From the NCBI RefSeq assembly GCF_022835695.1, contig NZ_BQUV01000001.1, forward strand, positions 62,001-126,000: a stretch of DNA of 64,000 nt, given 5' to 3'. Shown piece by piece: positions 40,186 to 49,895 of the stretch. The DNA is from Bradyrhizobium sp. Ce-3. Lineage in GTDB: Bacteria; Pseudomonadota; Alphaproteobacteria; Rhizobiales; Xanthobacteraceae. Below the pieces are notes generated by a model that did no database searches, was not told the DNA's origin, and saw only the letters and a program-made list of their open reading frames with translations. A program made the translations under genes and the position numbers. Numbering within the stretch: position 1 is the stretch's first letter; each line of letters starts with the position of its first letter.

Positions 40186-40728
40186 TTGAGCATTCCGAAC
40201 ATCATCACCCTCGCCCGCATCATCCTGGTGCCGGTGATCGTCTGGGCCATCGTCTCGAGCCAGATGGAGATCGCGTTTGCGATCTTCGTGATCGCCGGCG
40301 TGTCGGATGCGGTCGACGGTTTCCTTGCCAAGCGCTTCAACATGACGAGCGAGCTCGGCGCCCTGCTCGACCCGCTCGCCGACAAGGCACTGCTGGTGTC
40401 GATCTATGTTGCGCTCGGAATCTGGGGCGCGGTGCCGCGCTGGATCGTGATTCTGGTGGTGTCGCGCGACATCATGATCGTCGCCGCCGTGATTGTGTCA
40501 TGGTTGTTCGACAAGCCGGTCGAGATGAAGCCGCTGATGGTGTCGAAGCTGAACACGGTGGCGCAGGTCGCGTTCGCGGCGTTGGTGCTGGCCTCATTGG
40601 GTTTCCGTTTCGAGCCCCACCCCTACGACCTGATCCTGATGGGGCTCGTCACGATCTTTACTTTGGGTTCGGTGTCCCTCTATCTCGTGGAGTGGGTGCG
40701 GCACATGGGCACGATCGAGGCTCGGTAG
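40186..40728 (+). CDS. CDP-alcohol phosphatidyltransferase (PgsA-like)
   Basis: A 180-residue membrane enzyme with about five helices. The CDP-alcohol motif is complete: DAVDGFLAKRFNMTSELGAL-LDPLADK, that is D-x2-DG-x2-A-x(2)-R-x8-G-x3-D-x3-D. It joins CDP-diacylglycerol to an alcohol, glycerol-3-phosphate if PgsA, or phosphatidylglycerol if a Cls-like synthase. The start is a TTG, with GGGAAG upstream; no ATG opens the conserved part. hdaA follows on the same strand. Which alcohol is used cannot be told. Confidence 0.88.
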   Translation: MSIPNIITLARIILVPVIVWAIVSSQMEIAFAIFVIAGVSDAVDGFLAKRFNMTSELGALLDPLADKALLVSIYVALGIWGAVPRWIVILVVSRDIMIVAAVIVSWLFDKPVEMKPLMVSKLNTVAQVAFAALVLASLGFRFEPHPYDLILMGLVTIFTLGSVSLYLVEWVRHMGTIEAR

Positions 40729-40824
40729 CGCACGATCCAGGACAGCTGGAAGCCGGTTGGGCCGCGACACGCGCGAAGCGTTTGCGCGGGGATCATGCTA
40801 AAGCGAAGTGGTTTGGAGATTTGC

Positions 40825-41502
40825 GTGGCCGGTAGCGTTCAACCTCGTCAATTGGCCTTGGCCCTGCCGCACGAGGAGCGACTGACCCGCGACGATTTCC
40901 TCGAAGGGCCTGCCAACGAGGCGGCCCTGGCGCTGATCGACGGCTGGCCCGACTGGCCGAATCGAATCATGCTGCTGGTGGGGCCCGACGGCTCGGGCAA
41001 AAGCCACCTCGCCGCGATCTGGGCCGAGAGCGCCGGCGCGCGCTCCACCGCGGCGCATGCGCTGACCGCCGAGACGGTGCCGACCGCGCTTGCGACCGGC
41101 GCGCTGGTGGTCGAGGACCTCAAGCCGTCGGATTTCGATGAGCGCGCGATGTTTCACCTGATGAATCTCGCGCGCCAGGACGATGCCTATGTGCTGATCA
41201 CCACGCGCGTGCCGCCGTCGGCGTTCGAGATCGAATTGCGCGACCTGCGGTCCCGGCTGCGCGCGGTGCCGACCGTGACGCTGCTGCCGCCCGACGACCA
41301 GCTGTTCCGCGGCCTGATCGTCAAGTTCTGCGCCGACCGCCAGATGAGCGTGGACGAACCGCTGGTCAGCTACCTCTGCACCCGGATCGAGCGCTCCTAT
41401 GCCGCCGTCCGGCAGGCGGTCGAACTGCTGGATACCGAGGCGCTGCGGCTCGGCCGGCCCGTCACACGGGCGCTGGCGGCGGAGTTGCTGCGCGACGCCT
41501 GA
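40825..41502 (+). CDS. hdaA: DnaA-related regulator Hda/HdaA
   Basis: A 225-residue AAA+ protein of the Hda family. QPRQLALALPHEERL resembles the clamp-binding N-terminus; the Walker A is GPDGSGKSHLA. The Walker B region (ALVVEDLKPSDFDERAMFHL) and a C-terminal helical domain follow; no DNA-binding domain is present. With the sliding clamp it stimulates hydrolysis of DnaA-ATP after initiation, limiting replication. The GTG at 40825 has GGAG at six-base spacing; an upstream ATG at 40795 has none. It lies between the phosphatidyltransferase and ppk1. Confidence 0.85.
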   Translation: MAGSVQPRQLALALPHEERLTRDDFLEGPANEAALALIDGWPDWPNRIMLLVGPDGSGKSHLAAIWAESAGARSTAAHALTAETVPTALATGALVVEDLKPSDFDERAMFHLMNLARQDDAYVLITTRVPPSAFEIELRDLRSRLRAVPTVTLLPPDDQLFRGLIVKFCADRQMSVDEPLVSYLCTRIERSYAAVRQAVELLDTEALRLGRPVTRALAAELLRDA

Positions 41503-41634
41503 ACCGTCCCGCGGCTTGACGGCGCAGGCTGGCGGAACATCAATGTCATCGAAACGTCATCGCAATATCACATGGTCGGTGCCGCCCTCGGCTAAACCGC
41601 CTCGGCCCCCTGCCTCGAATTGGACCAGCACTTG

Positions 41635-43839
41635 ATGGACTCGGCACAAGCACCTGAAATCAAAGAGAAAGAGGCGGAACTTCCGCCCGTCCCCGCGATC
41701 GCAACCAGCCCCGAGCGATTCATCAACCGGGAGCTCTCCTGGCTGCATTTCAACCGGCGGGTGCTCGAGGAATCGGTCAATCTGGGCCATCCGGTGCTGG
41801 AGCGGGTCCGCTTCCTGTCGATTTCAGCGAATAACCTCGACGAGTTCTTCATGGTCCGCGTCGCCGGCATCAAGGCGCAGGTCCGCGAGGGCATTGCCGA
41901 GCGCAGCCCGGACGGGCTGCTGCCGGCCGAACAGCTCGTGATGATCAACAAGACGGTGTCGCAGCTCGCCTCCGACCAGCAGGCGATCTGGAGCGACCTG
42001 CGCGACATCCTGTCCAAGGTCGGCATCCAGCTGGTCGACGGGCGCGACGTCACCAAGTCCGAACGCACCTGGATCGAGGATCACTTCCTCCACAACATCT
42101 TCCCGCTGCTGACCCCGCTTGCGATCGACCCGGCGCATCCGTTTCCGTTCATCCCCAACCTCGGCTTCACGGTGGCGCTGCAGCTGTCGCGGATCTCCGA
42201 CGGCAAGGCGATGAACGCGCTGATCCGCATGCCCGGCAAGATCGACCGCTTCATCCGCATCCCCTCCACCAAGGAAGGCGCGCCGGCCCGCCTGATCACG
42301 CTCGAACAGGCCACCGGCCTGTTCATCGGGCGCCTGTTCCCCGGCTACACCGTCAAGGGCCAGGGCGCGTTCCGCATCATCAGGGACTCCGAACTCGAAA
42401 TCGAGGAAGAGGCCGAAGACCTCGTTCGCCTGTTCGAGACCGCGCTCAAGCGCCGCCGCCGCGGATCGGTGATCCGGCTCGAGATCGAAGCCACGATGCC
42501 CGAAGAGCTACGCGTGTTCGTGCAGCACGCCTTGTCGGCCGCGGACGATGAAGTGATCCTGGTCGACGGCGTGCTCGCGATGAACGAGCTGTCGCAGCTG
42601 ACCCGCCTCAATCGCCCCGACCTCGAATTCCCGCCCTACGTGCCGCGCCATCCGGAGCGGGTGCGCGACCACGGCGGCGATATCTTCGCCGCGATCCGCC
42701 AAAAGGACCTCGTGGTCCATCACCCCTACGAATCCTTCGACGTCGTCGTCCAGTTCCTGCAACAGGCGGCGCGCGATCCTGACGTGGTCGCGATCAAGCA
42801 GACGCTGTATCGCACCTCGAACAATTCGCCGATCGTTCGCGCGCTGGCCGAAGCCGCCGAAGCCGGCAAGTCGGTGACCGCGCTGATCGAGCTGAAGGCG
42901 CGCTTCGACGAGGAAGCCAATATCCGCTGGGCGCGCGACCTCGAACGCGCCGGCGTGCAGGTGGTCTACGGCTTCATCGAGCTGAAGACGCACGCCAAGC
43001 TGTCGATGGTGGTGCGCCGCGAGGGCGGCAACCTCACGACCTATGTGCACACCGGCACCGGCAACTACCATCCGGTCACCGCGCGCATCTACACCGACCT
43101 CTCCTACTTCACCTCGGATCCGATCATCGGCCGCGACGTCGCGCGCGTCTTCAACTACATCACCGGCTATGCCGAGCCGAGCGACATCGAGAAGATGGCG
43201 GTGTCGCCGCTGACGCTGCGCAAGCGGATCATCGAGCACATCCATGGCGAGATCGCCCACGTCAAGCATGGCCGCCCCGGCGTGGTCTGGATGAAGATGA
43301 ATGCGCTGGTCGATCCCGATATCATCGACGCGTTGTACGAGGCCTCGCAGGCCGGCGTCTCGGTCGAGCTCGTGGTGCGCGGCATCTGCTGCCTGCGGCC
43401 TGGCCTGCCCGGACTGTCGGAGAACATCCGCGTCAAATCGATCATCGGCCGGTTCCTGGAACACGGCCGAATCTATTGCTTCGGCATGGGCCAGGGCCTG
43501 CCGAGCGCAAAAGCTGCTGTGTATATCTCGTCCGCCGACATGATGCCGCGGAACCTCGACCGTCGCGTCGAGGTTCTCTGTCCGCTGCAAAATCCCACGG
43601 TGCATCAGCAGGTTCTCGAACAGATCATGGTCGCGAACCTGAAGGACAATGAGCAGAGCTGGCAATTGTTGCCGGATGGGTCGTCTACGCGTATGAAGAC
43701 CGCGAAAGGCGAAGAGCCTTTCAATCTCCATGACTACTTCATGACAAATCCGAGTCTGTCCGGCCGTGGTAAGTCTCTCAAGGAATCTTCACCGCGCCGT
43801 CTCACGCGTCGGAACGAGCGTCAGCAGCCATCGTCTTAA
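41635..43839 (+). CDS. ppk1: Polyphosphate kinase 1
   Basis: A 734-residue enzyme. [20 protein letters not shown] opens the N domain, [17 protein letters not shown] follows; the catalytic region has [35 protein letters not shown] and [18 protein letters not shown] with the autophosphorylated His. It makes polyphosphate reversibly from ATP. The ATG at 41635 is chosen, although a TTG at 41620 keeps the frame. ppx begins 12 bases after the stop, so ppk1-ppx form a likely operon making and degrading polyphosphate. Confidence 0.97.
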   Translation: MDSAQAPEIKEKEAELPPVPAIATSPERFINRELSWLHFNRRVLEESVNLGHPVLERVRFLSISANNLDEFFMVRVAGIKAQVREGIAERSPDGLLPAEQLVMINKTVSQLASDQQAIWSDLRDILSKVGIQLVDGRDVTKSERTWIEDHFLHNIFPLLTPLAIDPAHPFPFIPNLGFTVALQLSRISDGKAMNALIRMPGKIDRFIRIPSTKEGAPARLITLEQATGLFIGRLFPGYTVKGQGAFRIIRDSELEIEEEAEDLVRLFETALKRRRRGSVIRLEIEATMPEELRVFVQHALSAADDEVILVDGVLAMNELSQLTRLNRPDLEFPPYVPRHPERVRDHGGDIFAAIRQKDLVVHHPYESFDVVVQFLQQAARDPDVVAIKQTLYRTSNNSPIVRALAEAAEAGKSVTALIELKARFDEEANIRWARDLERAGVQVVYGFIELKTHAKLSMVVRREGGNLTTYVHTGTGNYHPVTARIYTDLSYFTSDPIIGRDVARVFNYITGYAEPSDIEKMAVSPLTLRKRIIEHIHGEIAHVKHGRPGVVWMKMNALVDPDIIDALYEASQAGVSVELVVRGICCLRPGLPGLSENIRVKSIIGRFLEHGRIYCFGMGQGLPSAKAAVYISSADMMPRNLDRRVEVLCPLQNPTVHQQVLEQIMVANLKDNEQSWQLLPDGSSTRMKTAKGEEPFNLHDYFMTNPSLSGRGKSLKESSPRRLTRRNERQQPSS

Positions 43840-43851
43840 GGGGGCTTTACG

Positions 43852-45354
43852 GTGAAGCGGCCGCGGAAGCGCGCTTCCAGCGTCGCTGTCATCGATATCG
43901 GCTCGAACTCGGTTCGTCTCGTGGTTTACGAGGCGATGGCGCGCAGCCTCATCACCATCTTCAACGAGAAGGCGCTGTGCGGGCTCGGTCGCGAGGTGCA
44001 GAGCACCGGCCTGCTCGCAACCGACGCCGTCAACAAGGCGCTGACCGCGCTACGGCGCTTCCGCGCGTTGTGCCGGATCCAGCAGGTCGGCCGCGTCTAT
44101 GCGATCGCGACCGCGGCCTGCCGCGACGCCAAGAACGGTCCTGACTTCATCGCCAAGGCCGAACGCATCTGCGGCGCCAAGATCGAGATCCTCACCGGGC
44201 CGCGCGAAGCAAAGCTGTCCGCGCTCGGCGTCGTCTCCGGCGTGCACAATCCGAACGGCATCGTCGGCGATCTCGGCGGCGGCTCGCTCGAATTGATCGA
44301 CGTCAAGGGCAACCGCGTGCGCAGCGGCGTGACGTTGCCGCTCGGCAGCCTCGCGCTGCAGGACCTCTCGAACAAATCGATCAAGCGCGCCGAACGCATC
44401 GTCAAGAACGAGCTGCTCGGCGTCGCCCAGCTCAAGACCGGCCGCGGCCGCACCTTCTACGCGGTCGGCGGCACCTGGCGTGCGCTGGCGCGCATCCACA
44501 TCATCCAGAGCGGCTACCCGCTCAAGGTGATGCACGGCTATTCGATCCCGGCGGCGGACGCGCTCGACTTCGCGCAGCGGCTGCGGCGGCTGGCGGCGAC
44601 GAACATGCTGGCCAACATCGAGTCGGTCGCCGACGCACGGCGGCCGCTATTGGCCTACGCCGCGCTCGTGCTCGAATACATCATCCGCGTCGCGCAGCCG
44701 AAGACCATCGTGTTCTCGACCTTCGGCGTGCGCGAAGGCCTGCTCTACGAGATGCTGCCGCAGGCCGAACGCGCCAAGGACGGGCTGCTCTGCGCCGCCC
44801 AGAACCTCAACGAATTGCTGTCGCGCTCCGCCCGCCATGCCCAGGAGCTGACCGCCTGGACCGACCGGCTGGTGCGCGTCGTCAGGCTGCGCGAGACCGA
44901 GGAAGACCGCAGGCTGCGGCACGTCGCCTGCCTGCTCTCCGACATCGGCTGGCGGGTGCATCCCGATCATCGCGGCGAGGAAACCCTCAGCCTGATCATG
45001 AACGGCAATTTCGGCTCGATCACCCATCAGGGCCGCGCCTTCGTCGCGCTCTCGGTGTTCTATCGCTATGCCGGCCTCAGCGAGGAGAACGAACCGCCGC
45101 CGCAGATCCGCGCGCTGGTGACGCCGGCGATGGACGAGCGTGCGCGCGTGCTCGGCGCCGCGTTCCGCGTCGCGCATCTGATCACGGCGGCGCGCACCGG
45201 CGTGCTGCCGGCCACGCATTTCCGCACCCAGGGCCGCATGCTGATGCTGGTGTTCGAACACCGGATGGTGGATCTGGTCGCCGATCGCGTCGGCAGCCGC
45301 TTCAAGCAATTGGCGCGGCTGGTCGGGCGCGTCGGTTCGATCGTGCGGCGCTAA
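43852..45354 (+). CDS. ppx: Exopolyphosphatase/guanosine pentaphosphatase family
   Basis: A 500-residue protein of the Ppx/GppA actin-fold. Phosphate motifs are SVAVIDIGSNSVRLVVYE and GIVGDLGGGSLELIDV; the C-terminal half is helical, HD-like (ETEEDRRLRHVACLLSDIG), in the alphaproteobacterial form. It removes phosphate from polyphosphate and may act on pppGpp. The start is GTG with AGGGGGC upstream. It is adjacent to and probably cotranscribed with ppk1. Confidence 0.95.
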   Translation: MKRPRKRASSVAVIDIGSNSVRLVVYEAMARSLITIFNEKALCGLGREVQSTGLLATDAVNKALTALRRFRALCRIQQVGRVYAIATAACRDAKNGPDFIAKAERICGAKIEILTGPREAKLSALGVVSGVHNPNGIVGDLGGGSLELIDVKGNRVRSGVTLPLGSLALQDLSNKSIKRAERIVKNELLGVAQLKTGRGRTFYAVGGTWRALARIHIIQSGYPLKVMHGYSIPAADALDFAQRLRRLAATNMLANIESVADARRPLLAYAALVLEYIIRVAQPKTIVFSTFGVREGLLYEMLPQAERAKDGLLCAAQNLNELLSRSARHAQELTAWTDRLVRVVRLRETEEDRRLRHVACLLSDIGWRVHPDHRGEETLSLIMNGNFGSITHQGRAFVALSVFYRYAGLSEENEPPPQIRALVTPAMDERARVLGAAFRVAHLITAARTGVLPATHFRTQGRMLMLVFEHRMVDLVADRVGSRFKQLARLVGRVGSIVRR

Positions 45355-45375
45355 TCACGCCTCACGCCGCCTCCC

Positions 45376-46215
45376 TTACGCCGCCTTGGCGGCGTGCTTG
45401 GCCTTGCGCTGCGCGTGGCGGCGCCAGATCGATCCCACGACCAGCACCACGATGATGCCGAGAACGGCGAGCGTGATTTCGCCGCCGTTGCCGCCATGGG
45501 CGAATTGCGGCGACATCCCGATCGAGGTCAGCCAGGAATCCAGCCTTGCACCGAGCGATCCGGCAAACAGCGCATCAAGCCTCGGATGCACCGCGGGATC
45601 GGTGGCGATGACATCGCCCGCGATCCAGCCGAGCAGCGCGGCACCGGCCCAGACCAGGACCGGCAGCTTGGTGAGCAGCGCCATGATCAGCGCCGCACCG
45701 GCAACGATCAAGGGAACGCTGATCGCAAGTCCGAGCACCAGGAGCGGCACGCTGCCATTGGCGGCGGCGGCCACCGCGATCACATTGTCGAGGCTCATCA
45801 CGATGTCGGCGACGACGACGATCTGAACCGCGGCCCACAGATGCGAGGCCGCGTGCACGCTGTCCTCGTCCTCCTGCTCCGGCACCAGCAGCTTGGCGGC
45901 AATCACGATCAGCGCGAGGCCACCGACCAGCTTCAGGTAGGGAAGCTCCATCAGGCTGGCGACGATGCCGGTGAAGATGACGCGCAGCAGCACCGCCGCG
46001 GCGGCGCCGAGGATCATGCCCCACAGCCGCTGGCGCGGCGCGAGCCCGCGGCAGGCGAGCGCGATCACGAGCGCGTTGTCGCCCGACAGCAGGACGTTGA
46101 TCCAGATGATCTTGCCGACGGCAACCCAGAAGGTCGGCGTCGCCATCTCGTTCTTGAACTCGGTGAAGAACGCGCCGATGTACGCCGGATCAAAGATCTG
46201 CCACAGCCAGTCCAC
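45376..46215 (-). CDS. TerC/YjbE-family integral membrane protein
   Basis: A 279-residue membrane protein with about seven helices. The TerC motifs are WINVLLSGDNALVIALACRG (Asp/Asn) and VVADIVMSLDNVIAVAAAAN (Asp/Asn), which form the metal path. TerC-type proteins move divalent metals such as manganese or calcium and metallate exported enzymes. A GTG start has AGGA upstream. ndk lies upstream on the same strand, with 110 bases between. Confidence 0.93.
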   Translation of the reverse strand: MDWLWQIFDPAYIGAFFTEFKNEMATPTFWVAVGKIIWINVLLSGDNALVIALACRGLAPRQRLWGMILGAAAAVLLRVIFTGIVASLMELPYLKLVGGLALIVIAAKLLVPEQEDEDSVHAASHLWAAVQIVVVADIVMSLDNVIAVAAAANGSVPLLVLGLAISVPLIVAGAALIMALLTKLPVLVWAGAALLGWIAGDVIATDPAVHPRLDALFAGSLGARLDSWLTSIGMSPQFAHGGNGGEITLAVLGIIVVLVVGSIWRRHAQRKAKHAAKAA

Positions 46216-46325
46216 AGCGAGTCCTATTCGGCCTTGCAGCCGCCCCTGGCGGCGGTCGTCCGCCGCTCCCCAGTTTATTTCGACGCGGCCCCCAAGGAGA
46301 CCGCGTCACTTTCGATGGTTCGGCG

Positions 46326-46748
46326 TTAGCCGACGATCTCGTTGCCTGCGAAGAACTGTGCGATCTCGATCACCGCGGTCTCCGGCGCATCCGAACCATG
46401 CACCGAGTTCTCGCCGATCGACTTCGCATAGAGCTTGCGGATGGTGCCTTCGGCGGCCTTCGACGGATCGGTCGCGCCCATCACGTCGCGATATTTCAGG
46501 ATGGCGCCCTCGCCTTCCAGCACCTGGACCACGACCGGGCCCGAGGTCATGAAGTCGACCAGCTCGCCGAAGAACGGGCGCGCCTTGTGGACGGCATAGA
46601 AGGTCTCGGCCTGGCCGCGGGTCATCTGGATGCGCTTTTGCGCCACGACCCGCAGGCCCGCCTTCTCGATCACCGCGTTGACCGCGCCGGTCAGGTTGCG
46701 CTCGGTGGCATCGGGCTTGATGATCGAAAAGGTGCGTTCAATCGCCAT
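46326..46748 (-). CDS. ndk: Nucleoside diphosphate kinase
   Basis: A 140-residue enzyme that equalises nucleoside triphosphate pools using ATP. It starts [20 protein letters not shown] and has [20 protein letters not shown] and the [10 protein letters not shown] motif whose His is phosphorylated. It is the usual length. AGGA precedes the ATG. No link to purMN beyond chance proximity is implied. Confidence 0.98.
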   Translation of the reverse strand: MAIERTFSIIKPDATERNLTGAVNAVIEKAGLRVVAQKRIQMTRGQAETFYAVHKARPFFGELVDFMTSGPVVVQVLEGEGAILKYRDVMGATDPSKAAEGTIRKLYAKSIGENSVHGSDAPETAVIEIAQFFAGNEIVG

Positions 46749-47097
46749 GATTTCGTCCTTGTAAACGTGGCTGGGAGTTGCCGGGGCTTATATCGGCGCG
46801 ATGGGGCAACGGCAAGCGACCCTGTGACGCGTTAGCCTTTAGTTTTGATGCATTTTCACGACGAAAACCGCTGCCCGGGCAACCTCCGGACCAAGGCAGG
46901 CTCGGCCGACTTACCGCGATTTCACTTAGGTGAACCCATTCTGTCAGCGCCATGCCGCTGCCGTTCAGCTCCCGCCGGATAGGCTCTGAACCGATCGGAC
47001 GCCTTGCTGGCTCCCCATCCGCAAGCCTCACAGGACGTCTCGGGAAACGATGTCACCGCGGGCGCGTCGCGCGCGCCCATACCTCGAGGAGACGATC
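46749..47097. other. Intergenic region between ndk and a Gly/Trp/His-rich gene
   Basis: A 349-base gap between divergent genes. It contains TTCAC-TTAG-GTGAA at 46921-46934, a short perfect inverted repeat that could be an operator. Otherwise it looks non-coding. Confidence 0.45.
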
Positions 47098-47361
47098 ATG
47101 TTACGCAAACTCTCACTTGCCGTCATTGCCGCGGTTTCGCTCGGTGCCGCCGCGCTCGCCCCGACCTCCGCCTCTGCCTGGGGTGGTTGGCACGGCGGCT
47201 GGCACGGCGGATGGCACCACGGCTGGTGGGGCGGCCCGCGCGTCATCGTTGGAGGCCCGGCCTATTATGGCGGATATGGCTATGGTGGCGGTTGCTACGT
47301 GCGCCGCGTCGTGCCGACCCCGTGGGGTCCCCGCTGGCGCCTGGTCAACCGCTGCTACTGA
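47098..47361 (+). CDS. Small exported Gly/Trp/His/Tyr-rich protein
   Basis: An 87-residue protein with a signal peptide (MLRKLSLAVIAAVSLGAAAL, cut after ASA). The mature part starts WGGWHGGWHGGWHHGWWGGP, a His/Trp/Gly repeat that may bind metal, then YYGGYGYGGGCYVRRVV and a GPRWRLVNRCY end with Cys. The type recurs in Rhizobiales as exported proteins of unknown function. GAGGAG precedes the ATG and a strong terminator follows. Confidence 0.85.
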   Translation: MLRKLSLAVIAAVSLGAAALAPTSASAWGGWHGGWHGGWHHGWWGGPRVIVGGPAYYGGYGYGGGCYVRRVVPTPWGPRWRLVNRCY

Positions 47362-47398
47362 CCCATCCGTTCTGTCGACTGCTCCCCGACTGACTTTG

Positions 47399-47426
47399 GC
47401 CCCGGCGCTTGCGCCGGGGCTTTTTT
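47399..47426 (+). terminator. Strong rho-independent terminator
   Basis: GCCCCGGCGC, TT, GCGCCGGGGC form a ten-base perfect stem followed by six T. Confidence 0.96.
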
Positions 47427-47572
47427 CACGCCGCCAGGGAACCCGTTCGCATGGTGCGCCCCACTACCTCAAGGCGAGAGTAAGGCGGAGCGGAAACCAA
47501 ATTCGGGGTCGCGACTTGTCATGGCAAGAAGTCACTTGAACATGCGAGGTGGAACTCGCCGAAAGATGTGCC

Positions 47573-47749
47573 ATGACGATGACCCAGATCGACAACGATC
47601 CCGATCAGCTTGATCACAAGACCTGCCGCTACATCTGCGATGCCGTGGGTGAACGGCTCCAGCAAAACATGCGGCCAGACCCCGCACTTTCGTCCCGCCT
47701 GCAACAGCTCCTCGAGGAGATGCAACGTCGGGAAAACGATCGACATTAG
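47573..47749 (+). CDS. Small hypothetical protein, 58 residues
   Basis: MTMTQIDNDPDQLDHKTCRY begins the protein; the rest (ICDAVGERLQQNMR...RLQQLLEEMQRR) is helical and charged, possibly coiled-coil. No signal or membrane segment. The start could be a GTG at 47549 or the ATG at 47573; neither has a strong site. I do not recognise a family. It lies upstream of the ABC-F gene, 110 bases apart. Confidence 0.5.
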   Translation: MTMTQIDNDPDQLDHKTCRYICDAVGERLQQNMRPDPALSSRLQQLLEEMQRRENDRH

Positions 47750-47859
47750 ATATTGAGGGCCGACCAGCGGGCCTATCGCGCACTTTTGCAACAGCCGTCC
47801 GGAGAGATTTTTAAGGGCAGACGGGTTGCGTTTGGCGGCGGGTCCGGTGACAACGCTGC

Positions 47860-49722
47860 ATGCTCTCCATTACTGACATCTCGGTCCGGATCGCCGGGCG
47901 GCTGTTGATTGATCACAGTTCTGTGCAAATCGTGCCCGGCGCGCGGGTCGGATTTGTCGGCCGCAACGGCGTCGGCAAGTCGACGCTGTTTCATGCCATA
48001 AGGGGCGACCTTCCGACCGAAAGCGGCAGCATCGCGCTGCCGCCGCGCTGGCGAATCGGCAGCCTCGCGCAGGAAGCGCCCGACGGGCCCGAAAGCCTGA
48101 TCAACGTCGTCTTGAAGGCCGATCTCGAGCGCGACGCGCTGCTGCGTGAGGCCGAGACGGCGCACGATCCGCATCGGATCGCCGAGATCCAGACCCGGCT
48201 GGTCGACATCGATGCCCACTCCGCTCCCGCCCGGGCCGCGGCGATCCTCTCCGGCCTCGGCTTCTCGACCGCGGACCAGGCCCGGCCATGCGCGGAGTTT
48301 TCCGGCGGCTGGCGGATGCGCGTCGCGCTGGCGGCGACGCTGTTCTCCGCACCCGATCTATTGCTGCTGGACGAGCCGACCAACTATCTCGATCTCGAAG
48401 GCACGTTGTGGCTCGAGAACCACCTCGCCAATTATCCGCGCACCGTGATCGTGATCAGCCACGACCGCGATCTGCTGGACACCTCGGTCGATCAGATTCT
48501 GCACCTCGATCGCGGCAGACTGACGCTCTACAAGGGCACCTATTCCTCATTCGAGGAGCAGCGCGCCGCACGCGAAATGCTCGACGCCAAGCACGCCAAG
48601 CGGCAGGCCGACGAGCGCAAGCGGCTGCAGGACTTCGTCGACCGCTTCAAGGCCAAGGCCTCCAAGGCGCGGCAGGCGCAGTCGCGCGTCAAGATGCTGG
48701 AACGGATGAAGCCGATCACCGCACTGGTGACCCAGGATGTTCACGAGATCTCGTTTCCGGCGCCGGAGAAGCTGCTGTCGCCGCCGATCATCGCGGTCGA
48801 TGACGTCTCGGTCGGCTACGAACCGGGCAAGCCGGTGCTCAATCGCGTGACGCTGCGTATCGATCCCGATGACCGCATCGCGTTGCTCGGCTCCAACGGC
48901 AACGGCAAGTCGACGCTGGTCAAGCTGCTGGCGGGCAAGCTCGCGCCGTTCTCGGGGAGGATCACCAAGGCCGACAAACTATCGGTCGGCTATTTCGCCC
49001 AGCACCAGGTCGACGAGCTCAATCTCGACGGCTCGCCCTATGATCACATCCGCAAGCTGATGCCCGAGGCGCCGGAGAGTAAGGTGCGCGGCCGGGTCGG
49101 TGCGATCGGCTTCTCCGGCAAGGCCGGCGACACGCTAGTGAAGAGCCTGTCGGGCGGCGAGAAGGCGCGGCTGCTGCTCGGGCTCGCCACGTTCTACGGT
49201 CCGAACATGATCATCCTGGACGAGCCGACCAACCACCTCGATATCGACAGCCGCGCGGCGCTGGCGGAGGCGATCAACGAATTCCCCGGCGCCATCATCA
49301 TGGTCTCGCACGATCGCTATTTGATCGAAGCCTGCGCCGACCGATTGTGGGTGGTGGCGAACCAGACCGTCACCGCCTATGACGGCGATCTCGACGAATA
49401 TCGCCGCATGATCCTGTCGGCCAATGACGGACGGACGGCGTCGCGCGAACGCGTCAAGGAGCCGGCAAAGCCCGAACGCATTCGCAACGAGAGACGCACG
49501 TCACCCCGGCAGCGGATCGCGCAAGCCGAGGCCGAGATCGAACGCATCAACGGCATCATTGCAAAAATCGACACCGCGCTCGCGCTGCCCGATATCTTTA
49601 CCCGCGATCCCAAGCAGGCCGCACAGCTGACCAAGGCGCGCGCCGGCGCCGAAAGCGCGCTGCAACGCGCCGAGGAAGAATGGCTGGAAGCCAGCGCCCA
49701 GCTCGACGAAGCCGCGAACTAG
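47860..49722 (+). CDS. ABC-F family ATPase (Uup/YheS-like)
   Basis: A 620-residue soluble protein with two ATPase domains: Walker A GRNGVGKST and GSNGNGKST, signatures FSGGWRMRVAL and LSGGEKARLLL, and Walker B LLLLDEPTNYLDL and IILDEPTNHLDI. A charged linker (KRLQDFVDRFKAKASKARQA) joins them, and a coiled-coil of about 100 residues (QRIAQAEAEIERINGIIAK) forms the C-terminus, as in Uup. No transmembrane part. ABC-F proteins bind ribosomes and help translation of difficult sequences or resistance. Which role here is unclear. Confidence 0.93.
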   Translation: MLSITDISVRIAGRLLIDHSSVQIVPGARVGFVGRNGVGKSTLFHAIRGDLPTESGSIALPPRWRIGSLAQEAPDGPESLINVVLKADLERDALLREAETAHDPHRIAEIQTRLVDIDAHSAPARAAAILSGLGFSTADQARPCAEFSGGWRMRVALAATLFSAPDLLLLDEPTNYLDLEGTLWLENHLANYPRTVIVISHDRDLLDTSVDQILHLDRGRLTLYKGTYSSFEEQRAAREMLDAKHAKRQADERKRLQDFVDRFKAKASKARQAQSRVKMLERMKPITALVTQDVHEISFPAPEKLLSPPIIAVDDVSVGYEPGKPVLNRVTLRIDPDDRIALLGSNGNGKSTLVKLLAGKLAPFSGRITKADKLSVGYFAQHQVDELNLDGSPYDHIRKLMPEAPESKVRGRVGAIGFSGKAGDTLVKSLSGGEKARLLLGLATFYGPNMIILDEPTNHLDIDSRAALAEAINEFPGAIIMVSHDRYLIEACADRLWVVANQTVTAYDGDLDEYRRMILSANDGRTASRERVKEPAKPERIRNERRTSPRQRIAQAEAEIERINGIIAKIDTALALPDIFTRDPKQAAQLTKARAGAESALQRAEEEWLEASAQLDEAAN

Positions 49723-49755
49723 AGGTGATCTGCCGGGCGCGGGCACACATCCGCT

Positions 49756-49877
49756 GTCGTCCCTGCGAACGCAGGGACCCATAACCACAAGTGGTCATTG
49801 TTGTGCGGTCGCAGAACGACGAGTCCCCCTAACCACATCCGCCGCGGAGTATGGGTCCCTGCTTTCGCAGGGACGAC
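49756..49877. repeat. Composite palindromic repeat, family A copy 2 (inverted relative to copy 1)
   Basis: A 122-bp element with 26-bp near-perfect inverted ends (49756-49781 and 49852-49877), each a GTCCCTGC hairpin. Its reverse complement shares the inner ATACTCCGCGGCGGATGT and the CTTGTGGTTATGGG edge of the copy at 8846-8966. It lies between convergent genes. Confidence 0.88.
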
Positions 49878-49895
49878 GGGAGCCTGGCTCTCACT

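Noticed and set aside
46216-46325. Possible manganese (yybP-ykoY) riboswitch before the TerC gene
   Set aside because: The 110-base leader has a GGGGAG and a GC hairpin, but the second conserved element of this riboswitch is missing.
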